Shown piece after piece: positions 49,668 to 59,379 of a stretch of DNA of 64,000 nt; the first letter of the stretch is position 1; each line of letters begins with the position of its first letter. The stretch is from Desulforhopalus sp. (GTDB lineage: Bacteria; Desulfobacterota; Desulfobulbia; Desulfobulbales; Desulfocapsaceae). Both the position numbers and the translations under genes were made by a program. The notes below the pieces were generated by a model. The model had not been told where the DNA came from and searched no databases. It saw only the letters and a list, made by a program, of their open reading frames with translations. The stretch spans positions 102,352 through 166,351 of the forward strand of contig JAOTRX010000011.1 in the NCBI GenBank assembly GCA_030247675.1, given 5' to 3'.

Positions 49668-52217
49668 TTACTGGCTATCCATGGATCGCCAAGCAGTTTT
49701 AAGAATTGTGGTGGCCAAGGATTCCTCTTGATTCAGACCAAGGATCTGTGCCAGCGCCTCCAAGGGTTTGATCCCGGGTTGAGCGCTTACTCCGACCATG
49801 TCAAGCTGTATCGATGCGGGGCCGGAGACTTCAATACGGGCGATAAGCGGGCGAATGTCGATCTCGCTGGACCTCCCCTTCCTCGTCTTGGTGACAGGAT
49901 AACTCACACTACCAGAAAAATTGGTGATCCGCTCCTTTTCCGAGTCGGTGATTGTTCGCGGCAGGGTGAGAATGTAGGAGGTGAGAAGGCATTGCGGCAC
50001 TTTCCCCGAATGGGGCTCAATTTTATTGATTTTCAGGCCCGGGACGAGCTTTTCGTTGAGGACTTTCGCAGTTGCCGCGCAGTCTTTGAGCGGTTCCGGG
50101 AGGTCCATGATGAAAAATTCGGCAAGGCTTTCTGTTCCAGCCGCCAGGGCCGGGCCGAAGGAGATCTTTGGTGACGGATTAAAGCCCTGGCTGAAATTGG
50201 TTTGTATCGCCGCTCGGCGGAGGGTGCGAAAGATTCCCTGTAGCATCTCCAAGTGGCCGAGATAGCAGATATTTCCGAGGCGGGAGTAGTGAACGATATA
50301 TTTGTAGTGGCCGGTAAAGGGGTTATGCTCCTGCGCAGCACAATCTGGTACCTGAGGAGAAGCAGACTGTTCTGTCACAACGTTCTTGCCCCGGTTGCAG
50401 ACTACCGGCTGGATTGTCTTGAAGTCACAGAGGCCACATTTTTGGCAGGCGTGGTAGCGGCAATCGGGGGTGTAATCCTCGCGCCAGGCCTTTTCCTGCT
50501 CATCAAGGAGAAACTGCGGGGTGACCCCTGAGCTCAGATGCTGCCACGGCAATATGTCTTCTATGTTCCTGGCCTGCAGATACCATTCAAGGGACAATTG
50601 ACAGGTCTCCGCCGCTTGTTGCCAGCGGGAAAGATCAAAATGTTCGTCCCAGCCGTCGAGGCGGGCTCCTTCACCCCAGGCCTTTTCAATAAGGGTTGCA
50701 AGGCGCCGGTCGCCGCGGGAGAAAACCCCTTCGAGAAAACTCTGCCTGGGGCTGTGGTAACGCAGGTTGCAGCCCTTGCCGGGAAGAGTTCGCTTGATGC
50801 GCTGAATGCGCTCCATGCCTGCGTCCATGCTCAGCTGTTCTGCCCACTGAAAGGGGGTGTGTGGTTTGGGGACAAATGTGCCGACGCTGATGGTGATCTG
50901 TCTTTTGCCCCGGCCGCCTCCTTTGCTTTTATCATTCATGATCTTTTTAGCCAGGTCGGCGATGGCCAGGATGTCTTCATCGGTCTCCGTCGGCAGACCA
51001 ATCATGAAATAGAGCTTCACACCTTGCCAGCCGGCGGCAAAGGCGTCATTACAGGTACTGAGGAGGTCCTCCTCGGTAATGCCTTTGTTGATGACCCGGC
51101 GCAGCCGTTCACTGCCGGCCTCGGGGGCCAGGGTAAAGCCGGTTTTGCGAACCCGTTTTACCTGCTCCATGACCGCTGGGGTGAGGGTTCCCACCCGCAT
51201 TGAAGGCATGGCGATGGAAATGAACCGTGAGGAGAACTTGTCCATCAGTGCTGGAAGAGTCTGTTCCAGGCAGCTGTAATCGCCGGTGGAAAGAGACAAC
51301 AGGGCGAGCTCTTCAAAGCCGGAGTTGTCGATGCCGTTTTCCGCAAGTTCCATGATTTGCTCCGGGGTCCGTTCCCGAACCGGCCGGTAGGTGATGCCTG
51401 CCTGGCAAAACCGGCAGCCTCTGGTGCAGCCGCGGGCGACTTCGATCCCCAGTCGGTCATGGACAATCTTGGCATTTGGCACGATGGGTCGTTTGAGGTG
51501 ATCTATCTTGCCAAGATCTTTCAGTATTCTCCGACGTATCACATCTTTTTCGCCGGCCATTCGACGGATTGCCAGGATGTTCCCGGAGGCGTCATAATCC
51601 GGCTGGAAATGGCTGGGGATATACACACCGTCAATTGCCGCAAGGTGCAAAAGAAGTTCGGCCTTGCTCCCACCCGCGGCTTTATGCCGGACAATCACAT
51701 CGCCAATCTCGATGACCGCCTCCTCGCCGTCGCCGAGGAGAATGGCGTCAAAATAATCGGCGACCGGCTCAGGGTTAAAGGACCCGGCGCCGCCGCCGAG
51801 GAGAAGGGGGAACGAGCTGTCCCGGTCCCGTGCGTACAAGGGAATATTAGCCAGATCGAGGATTGTCAGGATGTTGGTGTAGCAGAGTTCATAGGGCAGG
51901 GTGATGCCGATACAATCAAAACTGTTCAGCGGCCGGAGTGACTCAAGACTGGTGAGCAGCTGTCCTTTTTCACGAAGGAGCCGCTCAATATCGGTGTCCG
52001 GGCAATAGCAGCGCTCAGCCAGGAAATCTTCCCGGCTGTTCAGAATATGATAGAGGATTTGCAGGCCGTGATGGGACATACCTATTTCATAAAGGTCTGG
52101 AAAGACAAGGGCAAAGCGGACCGAAATGGAATCCCAGTCCTTTTGCACGGAATTATATTCATGACCGAGGTAGCGGCCGGGTTTGACGACGGAGGCAAAG
52201 TGCGCTTGGTTGGACAT
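49668..52217 (-). CDS. TIGR03960-type radical SAM protein fused to DUF2344
   Basis: An 849-residue fusion seen in many anaerobes. The N-terminal B12-binding-like region (about 20-240) contains LLLGGGAGSFNPEPV. The radical SAM domain follows with VARGCTRGCRFCQAG, SLSTGDYSC and LAPEAGSERLRR. Past a Cys cluster (CRYHACQKCGLCDF, about 650) the C-terminal DUF2344 domain starts at HYSRLGNICYLGHLEM and includes QGFNPSPKISFGPAL. The function is unproven; a tRNA or ribosomal-protein modification is a common guess. The ATG at 52217 gives the family N-terminus; the frame is open to 52298. Confidence 0.88.
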   Translation of the reverse strand: MSNQAHFASVVKPGRYLGHEYNSVQKDWDSISVRFALVFPDLYEIGMSHHGLQILYHILNSREDFLAERCYCPDTDIERLLREKGQLLTSLESLRPLNSFDCIGITLPYELCYTNILTILDLANIPLYARDRDSSFPLLLGGGAGSFNPEPVADYFDAILLGDGEEAVIEIGDVIVRHKAAGGSKAELLLHLAAIDGVYIPSHFQPDYDASGNILAIRRMAGEKDVIRRRILKDLGKIDHLKRPIVPNAKIVHDRLGIEVARGCTRGCRFCQAGITYRPVRERTPEQIMELAENGIDNSGFEELALLSLSTGDYSCLEQTLPALMDKFSSRFISIAMPSMRVGTLTPAVMEQVKRVRKTGFTLAPEAGSERLRRVINKGITEEDLLSTCNDAFAAGWQGVKLYFMIGLPTETDEDILAIADLAKKIMNDKSKGGGRGKRQITISVGTFVPKPHTPFQWAEQLSMDAGMERIQRIKRTLPGKGCNLRYHSPRQSFLEGVFSRGDRRLATLIEKAWGEGARLDGWDEHFDLSRWQQAAETCQLSLEWYLQARNIEDILPWQHLSSGVTPQFLLDEQEKAWREDYTPDCRYHACQKCGLCDFKTIQPVVCNRGKNVVTEQSASPQVPDCAAQEHNPFTGHYKYIVHYSRLGNICYLGHLEMLQGIFRTLRRAAIQTNFSQGFNPSPKISFGPALAAGTESLAEFFIMDLPEPLKDCAATAKVLNEKLVPGLKINKIEPHSGKVPQCLLTSYILTLPRTITDSEKERITNFSGSVSYPVTKTRKGRSSEIDIRPLIARIEVSGPASIQLDMVGVSAQPGIKPLEALAQILGLNQEESLATTILKTAWRSMDSQ

Positions 52218-52410
52218 GGGGTTCCCAGGGAAAAATGGTGGAGGAAATACTCCTGCAGTAGGCATATCTCTTTGATTCTTCAATATCATCCAGGCCAATC
52301 ATTTACTGAAATTTGGTTGACTTTTCAAGTCGGGATAAGGTAATCAGAAAAGTTGTACTCGGCGTTTTTGGTTAAACATTCGTTATAATATGTGAAAAAG
52401 GATGTGTCTG

Positions 52411-53490
52411 ATGAAATGGTTAGCATTTCTTCTCGTCGTTTTTACCGGAATCATTGTCGGGTTGTCTTCGGCAGGTTTTGCAGCGTCCTCGGGTGGGGTG
52501 GCAATCGAATCGATTTCCCATGCCGTGGTTGCCGACAATGAGGAGAAGTTGACCTTCAAGCTCGGGGCCCAGGTTGCCCCGAAGATTTTCACCATGAAGG
52601 GTGATAATCCTCGTTTGGTCCTTGATTTCCTTAATAGTTCGTATGCGGGCAAAGGAAACATTCCTCTTCCCGAAGGCAAATTGGCCACAACCATTCGTAC
52701 CGGTTCGCATCAGGCTCCTGAACAGAAAATACGCGTGGTGGTAGATCTTGCCAAGAACATCGCCGTTCGTCATACCAGCGAGTATTCCGAGGCGGATCGT
52801 ATTCTCACCGTACGGTTGTCTGCCGATTCGAAGGAGCAGTCTTCAAAAGAGATGTTGCCCGCCGTCAAGCAGGAAGCAGTGGCCCCGCCATTACCTGTTG
52901 AAAAAGACGCTGCGGTTGCCAAACCTGCCACTGAAAAACTCACCGTCGAAAAACCGGTGATTGAAAAACCTGTCGCGGAAAAGGCTGTGGCTGACAAACC
53001 CGCCGTTGACAAGCAAGCGGCCGGAAAATTGGCAACGGAGAAACCGCTATCGACCGCAGCTCTCCCTGCCGAACCGGAGAAGAAAGCGGCGTCGGCCTCA
53101 ACTATAACTCCTGCCGCACCTTCCGTGCCAGAGAGCCCGCAGCTTCTTAATATAACCTTTGATGATTCCTCGCAAAAAGGCGAAATGGTACTTTTTCATC
53201 TCACCGGATTTCTTCCGCCAACCGTTTCTGCCGTGGAAAAAGACAATCCCAGAGTGATCTGTGATTTTCCCGGGATAGAACTCAGCAAAGGGCTGCAGGA
53301 AAACATCCTTGCCAACGGCAAATATGTCCAAAAGATAAGCACGGCAAAACACAGCAAACCGGAGAAGGTCCAGGTGACTCTCAGTCTCTCTCCCAGCAGG
53401 GACTATGATTTGCAGCAGGTATTCTTTAAAAAGGACAATCTCTTTGTCTTGATCATCAATGAATTGCCGGCGGAGAAATCAGCAAAGTAA
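52411..53490 (+). CDS. Exported protein with two AMIN domains
   Basis: A 359-residue exported protein. A signal peptide (MKWLAFLLVVFTGIIVGL) is followed by an AMIN domain (about 35-130, with NPRLVLDFLNSSY). A 90-residue low-complexity linker then repeats the (V/A)EKPV unit, and a second AMIN-like domain covers about 235-350 (NPRVICDFPGIEL). AMIN domains bind peptidoglycan or target secretins and amidases to the envelope, but no catalytic domain follows here. It stands between opposed genes, 193 bases from the radical SAM start. Confidence 0.8.
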   Translation: MKWLAFLLVVFTGIIVGLSSAGFAASSGGVAIESISHAVVADNEEKLTFKLGAQVAPKIFTMKGDNPRLVLDFLNSSYAGKGNIPLPEGKLATTIRTGSHQAPEQKIRVVVDLAKNIAVRHTSEYSEADRILTVRLSADSKEQSSKEMLPAVKQEAVAPPLPVEKDAAVAKPATEKLTVEKPVIEKPVAEKAVADKPAVDKQAAGKLATEKPLSTAALPAEPEKKAASASTITPAAPSVPESPQLLNITFDDSSQKGEMVLFHLTGFLPPTVSAVEKDNPRVICDFPGIELSKGLQENILANGKYVQKISTAKHSKPEKVQVTLSLSPSRDYDLQQVFFKKDNLFVLIINELPAEKSAK

Positions 53491-53500
53491 TACTGGATTA

Positions 53501-54322
53501 CTATGGAAAAAGCTGTTGGGTGTATCCTGGCGGTACGGGAATGGAGAATTGTTTTCCCTCATTGGTTAGTTGGACATTTGACAGCTTAAGTCGGATATCG
53601 GTTCCGTAGTCGAGGCCTTCGATGTGTATTTCCAGAGGTTGGTGACATTCTCCTAGAGTAATCCAGTCACCATAAGTCACCTTGGCAATGATTTTACCGT
53701 TGCTGTTTTCCAGGACGCGGGCAAGAGGTAATTTGCTGGAAGGTTCAAGAAGCAGGTGGCTCATGCCCGCCGGTTCCGTCTTGCCGTGTCGAAAAGATAT
53801 CCACAAACCCCTGGCATCCTTATCCTCGTAGATAGCGGAGATGGTATTACTCGGCCGCAGATTTCTCCCAGTGATCCACTCCCCCCATTGCCCGTTAAGG
53901 AATTCATTCGGCAGACTGTGGCGTACACCAAAGGCCTGCATGCTGCCAGCCAAGTATTTCCTCTCAGGGACATTAACATATTGATACCACTTCTGGTCTC
54001 CGGCAATAGCCACAAGGGTTTGGCCAAAAGGGTTGGCGACGACAAATTTGTAGGATCCTGGGGATGAAAACTGCAGGTAGCCACTCAGCGCCTGTTTTTC
54101 GAGGGGATCTGTGTAGAAAAGGGCCAAGTCGCCATCAAGACCAGGGCCGCAGGCCTGCTGTTCTTGCAACAGAGAATCGACCAACTGACTGGCGGTGGTG
54201 AACTGGTCACCATCCAGGGGGCTTGTCCAGGGTTTGCCGGCACATCCTGAGAGGATCAGAGCAGCAAATAGCAGGAGGCTGGAAAACGGGATGCTTGGGA
54301 TCTTAGTGTTTATCAAGGGCAT
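53501..54322 (-). CDS. Outer-membrane lipoprotein, LolB/DUF4292-like
   Basis: A 273-residue lipoprotein (lipobox region LLLFAALILSGC). The mature part is an unclosed beta-barrel of the LolA/LolB or DUF4292 type: GDLALFYTDPLEKQALSGYL, YKFVVANPFGQTLVAIAG, YGDWITLGECHQPLEIHIEG. It may carry lipoproteins or hydrophobic material. The ATG at 54322 has AGGAG 8 bases upstream and overlaps the TPR gene end by 20 bases, so it is the last gene of the pdxA-tmk-TPR run. The fold call is from pattern only. Confidence 0.65.
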   Translation of the reverse strand: MPLINTKIPSIPFSSLLLFAALILSGCAGKPWTSPLDGDQFTTASQLVDSLLQEQQACGPGLDGDLALFYTDPLEKQALSGYLQFSSPGSYKFVVANPFGQTLVAIAGDQKWYQYVNVPERKYLAGSMQAFGVRHSLPNEFLNGQWGEWITGRNLRPSNTISAIYEDKDARGLWISFRHGKTEPAGMSHLLLEPSSKLPLARVLENSNGKIIAKVTYGDWITLGECHQPLEIHIEGLDYGTDIRLKLSNVQLTNEGKQFSIPVPPGYTQQLFP

Positions 54323-56012
54323 CAATTTTCTCCTGTACTGCAGCTTTTTTGTTTTCATCTTCAAACATCCCTAAAGCCTTCTGGTAGTATTCAAGCGCTT
54401 TGCCTGTGTTGCCGAGGGAGCGGTACGCATCGCCGAGGTGATCGTATATGTTTGGATCATTCGGTTCCAGTTCGATGGATCGGCTGAGTTCACTGACTGC
54501 CCTCTGGAAATCGCCTAGGCGATAATATACCCAACCCAGGCTGTCAACGATGTAGCCGTTATCAGGTTTCAGGGCCACTGCCTTAGTAATATATTCCAGG
54601 GCTTCCTTGAGGCGGATATTTTTATCGGCCCAGGTATAGCCGATAAAATTCAAGGCCTCGGCGTGATCCGGCTGCAGTTCCAGGACTTTCATCATTTTGT
54701 TCATGGCCTGTTCTTCCATGCCTTTCTTGTCAAGGATTAGAGCGTATTGGAAGAATAGCTGAGCGTTGTCGGGATAGATGGACACAGCTGCTTCGAGGAG
54801 GGAAACGGCAGCGTGGTCTTCTTGGTTTTCATGGTACAGCGAAGCGAGGAGGGCGTAAAAGAGGGGCCTTCGTCCGGACTCCTTGGCGATATGTTTTCTC
54901 AAAAGAGCGATGGCTTTGTCTTTTTCTCCGGATTCCTGATAGATGCGAGTTTGCAGATATACTGCATCGTCAAAATCAGGACTGTTTTCGGCAATACGGC
55001 TGAGATGTTTGCGCGCCAAGGGGTAGTCTTTATCACGGTAGGCAAGCAGCGCCAGCATATAGCGAGCCTCTGAATCATCCGCTTCCTCTGCCAGCCGTTC
55101 AAGGATTTCTTTAGCTTTTTCATCCTCTTCCCGGCGCAGGAGAACCTTGCTGGTGATAAGGTCGATATTCGTTGGGTTTCTGCTGAAGGTACGAATGTTC
55201 TTCAGTTCCTCCAGGGCTTCACCACTTTTCTCCATATCAAGCAAGGCCTGCACCCGGCTGAGTGCGGCTCGCTCATTAAAGGGATCGTTTTCGCCGATGG
55301 TGGTGTACACACGCAGGGCATCGGCATTTTTTTTCAAGGACGCATAGTATAAACCGAGTTCGAAGGCCAGTTCACTCGACCAATTGAGTTCCAGCGATTT
55401 TTCGTATTGTTCGATGGCTTCTTGGGATTTCCCGGTTTGTTTCAGGAGGCGGGCCAAAGACAGGCGGGCGTAGTAGAAGCTGCCATTTTTTTTCAGCAAT
55501 TGCCGAAAGAGATCTTCTGCCTTCTGGTAGTCTTCCAAATGGCTGTAGAGCAGGCCAAGACGCAAAAACACACTTTCGTTTTCCGGGTCACGCTCAAGTA
55601 TCTGTTTGTAAAGTGATATGGCATCTGAAATTTTTTCTTGTTGAATGTATAAGCTGGCAAGAAGAAGCCGGTTGCTGTTTGCTTCGGGGTGTTCGACCAG
55701 GGTCTGTTGCAATGTGCTGGCTGCCTTGTCAAATTCACCCATTTTTAGCAAAAGTATCGGCAGTTTGTCTCTGAGATACTCTACCCCGGGATCACAGATG
55801 AGGGCCTTTTCATAGGCTTCAAGGGCCTCTGGGTAGCGCCCGGTGAATTCAGCGTGAGATCCCCAGAGGAAATAGAAGTAGGAGCAGGCAAGATCGGTGT
55901 CCGGATCTTCTTTTGCCGGTTCGTTAATGACTGTGACAACCTTCTGGTAAACGGTGCATGACGCGAGAAGGAGACAGCAGCAGATTGCAAGGAGGAAGTT
56001 TTTTCCACTCAT
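54303..56012 (-). CDS. Tetratricopeptide-repeat lipoprotein
   Basis: A 569-residue protein with a lipobox (CCCLLLASC) near residue 19 and about 14 TPR units, beginning around GRYPEALEAYEKAL. The last ones are very regular (YYRLGDFQRAVSELSRSIEL, NTGKALEYYQKALG). Such proteins scaffold outer-membrane assemblies and exopolysaccharide or secretion machines. It starts 4 bases after tmk ends and overlaps the downstream lipoprotein, so these two are likely partners exported to the same membrane. Confidence 0.85.
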   Translation of the reverse strand: MSGKNFLLAICCCLLLASCTVYQKVVTVINEPAKEDPDTDLACSYFYFLWGSHAEFTGRYPEALEAYEKALICDPGVEYLRDKLPILLLKMGEFDKAASTLQQTLVEHPEANSNRLLLASLYIQQEKISDAISLYKQILERDPENESVFLRLGLLYSHLEDYQKAEDLFRQLLKKNGSFYYARLSLARLLKQTGKSQEAIEQYEKSLELNWSSELAFELGLYYASLKKNADALRVYTTIGENDPFNERAALSRVQALLDMEKSGEALEELKNIRTFSRNPTNIDLITSKVLLRREEDEKAKEILERLAEEADDSEARYMLALLAYRDKDYPLARKHLSRIAENSPDFDDAVYLQTRIYQESGEKDKAIALLRKHIAKESGRRPLFYALLASLYHENQEDHAAVSLLEAAVSIYPDNAQLFFQYALILDKKGMEEQAMNKMMKVLELQPDHAEALNFIGYTWADKNIRLKEALEYITKAVALKPDNGYIVDSLGWVYYRLGDFQRAVSELSRSIELEPNDPNIYDHLGDAYRSLGNTGKALEYYQKALGMFEDENKKAAVQEKIDALDKH

Positions 56013-56016
56013 TGGA

Positions 56017-56649
56017 TCAGACCAGGGTGGTGGAGATCTGGGGCTTAAAGAGTTTCATTACATAGCCAACAACGAGGTGGTGGATGATTTCCTTTGATTC
56101 CGAAGCATTAATTGGACGGATATATGGCTTTTTAATGGAGGAAAAGATGCTGGCTACCTTTTCCAGGAATTCCCGTTGCTCAAAATTGTTGGGGGTGTCG
56201 CCCCGGCCAGAGACAATTCGTTGCTGACTCACCGCCGGATCAATTTGGAAAAGCAGGACAAGATCGGGTTCAGGGGCAAAACTGTTCATGGCCAGGATCG
56301 ATTCGGGATCAAGGCCCAGGGCTCCCTGATAGGCGGCGGTAGAGAAGTAGTATCTATCGCAGAGAATAATCTTGCCCTCTTCAAGGCCGGGCAAGAGGAG
56401 CTCGTTTACATGTTGCCGGCGATCAGCCAAGAAGAGCTCAAGTTCTTCCTCACGACTGTATCTGTCTCTGTGATTGTAGAGGTCGCGAATCTTCATGCCG
56501 AACGGGCCGTTGGTAGGTTCCTTGGTGATCACAACCGGATATCCCTTGTCGCGCAAATAGTTGCCGAGGAGATCGCGTTGGGTGGTTTTGCCAGTCCCAT
56601 CTATGCCCTCAAAAATGATCAGTTTTCCGCGTTCTTTGCTGGATATCAT
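56017..56649 (-). CDS. tmk: Thymidylate kinase
   Basis: Phosphorylates dTMP to dTDP. A 210-residue P-loop kinase with FEGIDGTGKTTQ at the N-terminus, the DRx motif in LCDRYYFSTAAYQGALG, TKEPTNGPFG and the lid region QRIVSGRGDTPNNF. The frame stays open to 56796, but the ATG at 56649 gives the normal start and lies 10 bases after the pdxA stop. ADRRQHV is the usual dTMP-kinase sequence. It is second in the pdxA-tmk-TPR-lipoprotein run. Confidence 0.94.
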   Translation of the reverse strand: MISSKERGKLIIFEGIDGTGKTTQRDLLGNYLRDKGYPVVITKEPTNGPFGMKIRDLYNHRDRYSREEELELFLADRRQHVNELLLPGLEEGKIILCDRYYFSTAAYQGALGLDPESILAMNSFAPEPDLVLLFQIDPAVSQQRIVSGRGDTPNNFEQREFLEKVASIFSSIKKPYIRPINASESKEIIHHLVVGYVMKLFKPQISTTLV

Positions 56650-56659
56650 AATCTTTATC

Positions 56660-57661
56660 TCAAGATACAGGCAAGGCTGCCCGGTTAGTGGCAATAGTTG
56701 CGGCGAGGCGAATGGCTTCGGCGAGGCTGGCATGTTGCGCCAGGCCCTTGCCGGCAATGTCATAGGCTGTGCCATGATCAACGGAGGTACGGACAATAGG
56801 CAGGCCGAGGGTTACATTTACCCCATCCTCAAAGTGCAGCATTTTAAAGGGAATAAGGCCCTGGTCGTGGTACATGGCGACCACCGCATCAAAATTTCCG
56901 GCCGAGGCCTTGAAAAACACCGTATCTGGAGGAAATGGGCCGTTGACATTGACACCCTCCCTTTTGCTGAGGGCGATGGCAGGCGCAATAAGCAGCGTCT
57001 CTTCATCACCAAAGATCCCACCTTCACCGGCGTGGGGATTGAGACCGGCAACGGCAATTCGTGGTTGACTAATAGCGAAGTCGGTCATAAGAGCCGAGTG
57101 GGTTATACGAATTAATCTTTGAATTGTGTCGATGGTAAGATCTGCGGCCACATCCCTTAAAGGGCGATGGATGGTAACCAGGGTGACCTTCAGCCGCTTA
57201 CCGGCCATCATCATGGCGTAGTTGGAGGTTTTGGTCAGGCTGGCGAGCATCTCGGTATGCCCGGGAAAGCAATAGCCGGCATTTTGCAGCGAAAACTTGG
57301 AAATGGGGCAGGTGGCTATGCCTTGAAGGATACCCTGTTGAGCCAGTGCAACGGCGTGTTCGATATAGCCTGCCATGGCATGACCGGTGGCAAGAGTGGG
57401 GCAACCCCAGACGAGGTCATTGGCAGCAAGATCGGCAACTTGGATGACCGGGATGCCCCAGGTTGGCAGTGGATTCTCGGGTTGCCAGGCCACAAAATGT
57501 GACGGTAGTCCAAGCTGATTAGCTACACGGGTGAGAACACCTCTATCGCCGATAACCACCGGCTGGAATCCCGCAGGCTGGGCATTCTCGGCAAAGTAGC
57601 GAACGATGATTTCTGGGCCGATCCCGACGGGGCAACCCATGGTAATTCCAATAGTGACCAT
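56660..57661 (-). CDS. pdxA: 4-hydroxythreonine-4-phosphate dehydrogenase
   Basis: Oxidative step of pyridoxal phosphate synthesis by the DXP-dependent route, consistent with the MEP/DXP enzymes at the left of the window. The 333 residues show ITMGCPVGIGPEI at the start, FPGHTEMLASLT with a metal His, LNPHAGEGGIFGDEE and MYHDQGLIPFKML with two more metal ligands. VRTSVDHGTAYDIAG closes the active site. It is the first gene of the - strand run, 195 bases downstream of yraN, so it may have its own promoter. Confidence 0.94.
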   Translation of the reverse strand: MVTIGITMGCPVGIGPEIIVRYFAENAQPAGFQPVVIGDRGVLTRVANQLGLPSHFVAWQPENPLPTWGIPVIQVADLAANDLVWGCPTLATGHAMAGYIEHAVALAQQGILQGIATCPISKFSLQNAGYCFPGHTEMLASLTKTSNYAMMMAGKRLKVTLVTIHRPLRDVAADLTIDTIQRLIRITHSALMTDFAISQPRIAVAGLNPHAGEGGIFGDEETLLIAPAIALSKREGVNVNGPFPPDTVFFKASAGNFDAVVAMYHDQGLIPFKMLHFEDGVNVTLGLPIVRTSVDHGTAYDIAGKGLAQHASLAEAIRLAATIATNRAALPVS

Positions 57662-57856
57662 AAGAATCAGTGTACCGTGAAAAAGTTATTATGCAAGCCA
57701 TCCTCATAACTTTTGGGTTGGCCCTTTGGTAACTTCAATTTCAAATTACATGGTGAGCTCATTTCCGTTTTCATGGGTACAGCAAATGCCTGATTGCAAT
57801 TCCAGCGCAATTTTTATCCTCGGCAGCGGTATGCTACCCTGCCATGAGACATGGAA

Positions 57857-58231
57857 TTATCCTTCGTAAAGGTCGAATGCGTTGGTGAGGAGTTCAATTT
57901 CCGGCTTTTGCTTGAAGCCGATACAAATAGAGACAACATCAAATCGGGCCGGGGTGTCAAAAAGATTTTTTGCAGCCAGATAATGCTGGGCAGTTTTACT
58001 AATTTGTCTTTGCTTTCTGGGGGTTATGGCACTGGCGGGAGAGCCGTAAGCTATGCTGGTTCTTGTCTTTACTTCAACAAACACTAAAACTTCCTGTGCC
58101 CTAGCGATTATATCTATTTCCCCATATAGACATCGATAATTTCTTTCCAGTATCTTATAGCCATTTTGAGTGAGGAATTCGGCGGCGATATTCTCACCAC
58201 TTTGCCCAAGATTTTGTTCTCTATTTAACAT
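57857..58231 (-). CDS. yraN: UPF0102 (YraN) endonuclease-like protein
   Basis: A 124-residue protein of the restriction-endonuclease-like fold, with the nuclease core GEIDIIARAQEVLVFVEVKTR (partial quote: GEIDIIAR and VEVKTRT) giving D and ExK. The AAEFLTQNGYKILERNYR start and TPRKQRQISKTAQHYL helix are standard. Its function is unknown. It overlaps the rnhB end by 11 bases, the common placing of YraN beside RNase HII. Confidence 0.9.
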   Translation of the reverse strand: MLNREQNLGQSGENIAAEFLTQNGYKILERNYRCLYGEIDIIARAQEVLVFVEVKTRTSIAYGSPASAITPRKQRQISKTAQHYLAAKNLFDTPARFDVVSICIGFKQKPEIELLTNAFDLYEG

Positions 58232-58868
58232 ACTCCCTGACTCTCTTGAAGGTCATGCGATGGGCTGGACAAGGTCCGTGGGAGGATATAGCTAAGCGGT
58301 GCTCCTGGGTGGGATAGCCTTTGTTCTGAATGAAATTGTAGACAGGGAATTTGTGGTGGAGGTCTTCCATAAGTCTGTCCCGGGTGACCTTGGCGATAAT
58401 GCTGGCAGCAGCGATGGAAGCGCTTTTCGATTCACCCTTAACGAGGGCTTTCTGAGGTGTCGACAGAGGAATGGTAAACTTGCCGTCGACAAGAATGAAA
58501 TCGGGCAGTGGGGTTGGCAAGTTTTCCACAGCCAGCTGCATGGCCAGGAGTGATGCCTGAAGGATATTAATACAATCGATTTGCCTCTCGGAAACTACGC
58601 CAACACCTATGGCTGAACCTAGATCATACAACAGTTTTTCAAGTTCGAGTCTTTTTTGGTGCTTGAGGACTTTTGAGTCGAGAAAAACCGCATGATTGCA
58701 GTCTGACGGCAATACCACCGCCGCAGCAACAACAGGACCGGCGAGAGGGCCACGCCCTGCTTCGTCGCAACCGGCAACACAGCGTAACCCTCTGGCGTAT
58801 AAGTGCCGCTCGAGACTGAAGTTGTCTTTGCCAGTGTGACAACCTGAAAGGCTTTCTTGCATCGCCAT
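58221..58868 (-). CDS. rnhB: Ribonuclease HII
   Basis: Removes ribonucleotides from DNA. The 215 residues have GCDEAGRGPLAGPVVAAAV (catalytic Asp-Glu), LDSKVLKHQKR, the third acid in DFILVDGKF, and the C-terminal KVTRDRLM. A roughly 25-residue N-terminal lead (CHTGKDNFSLERHLYARG) is normal for proteobacterial RNase HII. It lies 87 bases after rplS in the translation operon. Confidence 0.94.
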   Translation of the reverse strand: MAMQESLSGCHTGKDNFSLERHLYARGLRCVAGCDEAGRGPLAGPVVAAAVVLPSDCNHAVFLDSKVLKHQKRLELEKLLYDLGSAIGVGVVSERQIDCINILQASLLAMQLAVENLPTPLPDFILVDGKFTIPLSTPQKALVKGESKSASIAAASIIAKVTRDRLMEDLHHKFPVYNFIQNKGYPTQEHRLAISSHGPCPAHRMTFKRVREYVK

Positions 58869-58955
58869 ATATTAGAAATGCAAAAGACCAACCATCACGG
58901 ACATCGACCTGTAAGGCAGTATGTCAGTGATGGTATGGATTGCTACACGAAAACC

Positions 58956-59309
58956 TTATCGTGGCAGACCACGCTCGCGGATACGCGCCGCTTTTCCTGT
59001 GAGATTGCGGAGGTAGTAGAGACGAGCACGACGGACCCTGCCTTTTGTCAGCAGTTCGATCTTTTCAATCCGGGGATTATGCAGAGAGAAAGTCTTCTCA
59101 ACACCAACACCATGGGAAATCTTCCGCACGGTGTAACTGGCATTCATGGTGCCATGCTTACGCTTGGTTACCACACCCTGGAAGACCTGAATCCGTTCTT
59201 TGTTACCCTCTACGATCCGGATATGTACTTTCACGGTATCGCCGGGACGGAAATCAGGGAGGTCCTGCCGCATCTGCTCTAAATTGATTCTTTCAAGTAT
59301 TGTGCTCAT
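58956..59309 (-). CDS. rplS: Ribosomal protein L19
   Basis: A 117-residue large-subunit protein at the 30S-50S interface. It has FRPGDTVKVHIRIVEG, RIQVFQGVVTKRKHG, ASYTVRKISHGVGVEKTF and the C-terminal RRARLYYLRNLTGKAARI. The frame is open to 59453, but the ATG at 59309 gives the universal MSTILERIN-type start. Its neighbours are the methyltransferase gene (70 bases upstream) and rnhB. Confidence 0.95.
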   Translation of the reverse strand: MSTILERINLEQMRQDLPDFRPGDTVKVHIRIVEGNKERIQVFQGVVTKRKHGTMNASYTVRKISHGVGVEKTFSLHNPRIEKIELLTKGRVRRARLYYLRNLTGKAARIRERGLPR

Positions 59310-59379
59310 AACGTCTTCTATTAGTTGAAGTATGTTTAGGATAAAATCCCGTAGTTGAAATAGTTCTTTGCCAATTTTC

